In this document: piece after piece, positions 24,701-26,323 of the stretch | Numbering within the stretch: the first letter of the stretch is position 1 | Layout of the letters: every line of letters begins with the position of its first letter | Assembly (NCBI RefSeq): GCF_000003605.2 | Contig: NW_003128371.1 | Coordinates: forward strand, 156,071 to 182,393 | Reading direction: 5' to 3' | Origin: Saccoglossus kowalevskii | Lineage: Eukaryota; Hemichordata; Enteropneusta; Harrimaniidae | DNA length: 26,323 nucleotides | Notes under the pieces: generated by a model | Told to the model about the DNA's origin: nothing | Seen by the model: the letters and a program-made list of their open reading frames with translations, nothing else | Databases searched by the model: none | Translations under genes and position numbers: made by a program

Positions 24701-26323
24701 AGAATAAAGTGGATAACTCAGAATATATTGCATGAAGACATTAAAAATATACATATAATTTTAAGTTATCAGTATTTGGTGTCGCCGCAATCGCAGATGA
24801 TCTCCGTCATCATCGCCTTTCAGTAATAGCAAGCAGTTTAGGTTCGGTAAAGATTTGACGTGAAAAAAATCATTCCCCCATGACACTACAGATGTTGGGA
24901 AAGATTATTACTTAGTCGATAAATATCCATCGGTCAGCACATCGATTACAAATTTCCGTGATGGAAATCTTAGTACATGGCTTTTTCGTCACTGGTCCAC
25001 AGGGTTGCATCGACCATGTGTTCGCCATTGTTCTATTACGTCATTTAAGTGAACCGCCCTATGGTGCGTAAATTGACATTTTTGATTGGTCTGGCGATTG
25101 ACCTCGTATCACATTTCATTATACCGGATTCGGTAAAAAACACAAAGTTAAGCGGTCATGTACCTTCTATAAATCTAACCTTGCACACATAATCTTGTAC
25201 TGACGTGTTTTTTGTCCTAGAAGGACGTTCCCTTTCATTTAACCCCCAGTTAACAATTCGCGTCCATGGTATTTGTGAGAGTTGAAAGATTCTTTAAACA
25301 AATGAACTATATTGATTTGCGTCAAGCTGGGTGGCCCGAATTTAAATATCAGTGCATGAACTCTGGATGTCATTGCCCAATGCCGCACGTAATTCAAACG
25401 CGTGGTTATTAGCGTTCAGTCGAAATGTACGTGAATAATGCGATCCGCTACCCAGAGTTTATTGTATTAAAGTAAAATTTAATTTGACGTATGGTATGTT
25501 TATGTTTGCATAAATATTACGAATGCAACGCATTATCAAGTCGGTGATATTGAAATATTCACAGACCCAATACCCCGGGTCAGTGCCCTAACAATAGTTA
25601 AAAAAACTAATTATCATGAAAGCAATACATTACGAAGTTGAAATATTCAGAGCTGGTACAATATTGTAAACAAATTTGCGTAATTAGAAAAGCAGTGCAC
25701 TAAGTAAACGACGTTGATATGTTCAAGCCAGTACAGAGTTGCATACAAGTTGCGTAATTACAGTACCTTCGGGTATAATAACAATTTTACTAGTTTGACG
25801 CGTGGGGCACGAAAGAAAAAGGTTGCTAAGGTAACGCGCCAGTTCAGTGCGTGACTTGGGGGTCAAACTTCGGTCAACACACACTTGATGTCAGCATCGC
25901 CGCGCAACAAGTTTCGACTTTGGCCTGCTTTTCCTTCTTGTTCACGTAAAATGCGACCTTTCACCAATGTATTAAAACACTTTGAATTTATACTTTGCAT
26001 AATTATATTTGGTCAACGCGAAACATTATTTTTTCTAAACATTTTCTGAGACTATTTTTATCAATGCAGAGTTATTTTTCCAGACAAGATGGGCTTTGTA
26101 ATATCTGCCATAACATCGCCCGGGCGATGCCTAGAAAAATAAAAAAAGGCAGTGCAGCCAGACAGCTACTTTGTAGCCACGTGTTCATTGTTTGTTTGTG
26201 TACAGAGTGACCTTTGCCATTTTTCACTGTTTCATTTCAAGTGTAACATGGTGCGTGGTCCTTGACGCAGTGCGTGTTCTCTGTCCGACTATACCATGAA
26301 TGTCGCTAGCCATGAGTCTCAGA
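24701..26323. other. No gene supported; CpG content rises toward the right edge
   Basis: From about 24.9 kb the sequence has more CpG and fewer poly-A/T runs than the rest of the window. No ORF, splice pair or known motif supports an exon. It could be the flank of another promoter or simply unique intergenic or intron DNA. Confidence 0.4.

Noticed and set aside
16483..26323. Searched for JPH3, SAM-domain and zinc-knuckle exons and for tRNA or snRNA genes
   Set aside because: None could be read in either strand; absence by eye is not proof because small exons in AT-rich DNA are easy to miss.

Overview
The window is animal nuclear DNA, AT-rich and intron-rich. It holds the 5' parts of two genes arranged head to head. 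On the minus strand, six exons with exact GT-AG borders and matching phases encode the first ~204 residues of a Kelch-domain protein that I recognise as KLHDC4. It starts at 15072 and runs off the left edge. On the plus strand, an exon at 15567-16067 plus a probable second exon at 16363 encode the N-terminus of a ZCCHC14-type protein; the rest lies beyond the right edge or in exons I could not find. Introns up to 5 kb and repeats rich in small inverted-repeat DNA elements fit a marine invertebrate. A mollusc, perhaps a bivalve, is my best guess: this is an inference from repeat style, not proven.

Layout: 1-566 is the start of KLHDC4 intron 6, with a ~155-bp repeat and a hairpin. Exon 6 is 567-659. 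Intron 5 (660-4615) holds more ~155-bp repeats, two old tandem duplications and a small inverted-repeat element. Exon 5 is 4616-4752. Intron 4 (4753-6535) is almost entirely a 50-bp tandem array. Exon 4 is 6536-6634. Intron 3 (6635-11984) is a pile of nested fold-back elements, including a PIF/Harbinger-like one with a TAA target duplication. Exon 3 is 11985-12063, exon 2 is 13170-13261 and exon 1 is 14962-15072. A 494-bp shared promoter region follows, then ZCCHC14-like exons 1 and 2. From about 16.6 kb to the end no coding exon could be supported. That stretch holds an E-box-rich fold-back element nested in another element, a ~213-bp duplication and one more partial element.

The most striking observation is the 50-bp array in KLHDC4 intron 4. 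Its unit is a copy of the exon 4/intron 4 boundary: the last ~13 exon bases, the CAG|GTAGGA splice donor, and the start of the intron. It is repeated about 32 times directly downstream of the real donor, and about 23 units keep an intact CAG|GTA donor core. The intron is therefore a ladder of decoy 5' splice sites at 50-nt steps, and use of any decoy would bring an in-frame stop into the mRNA 12 codons past the normal exon end. A second point is that KLHDC4 and ZCCHC14 are also near neighbours in human (16q24, from memory), so this looks like an old linkage.
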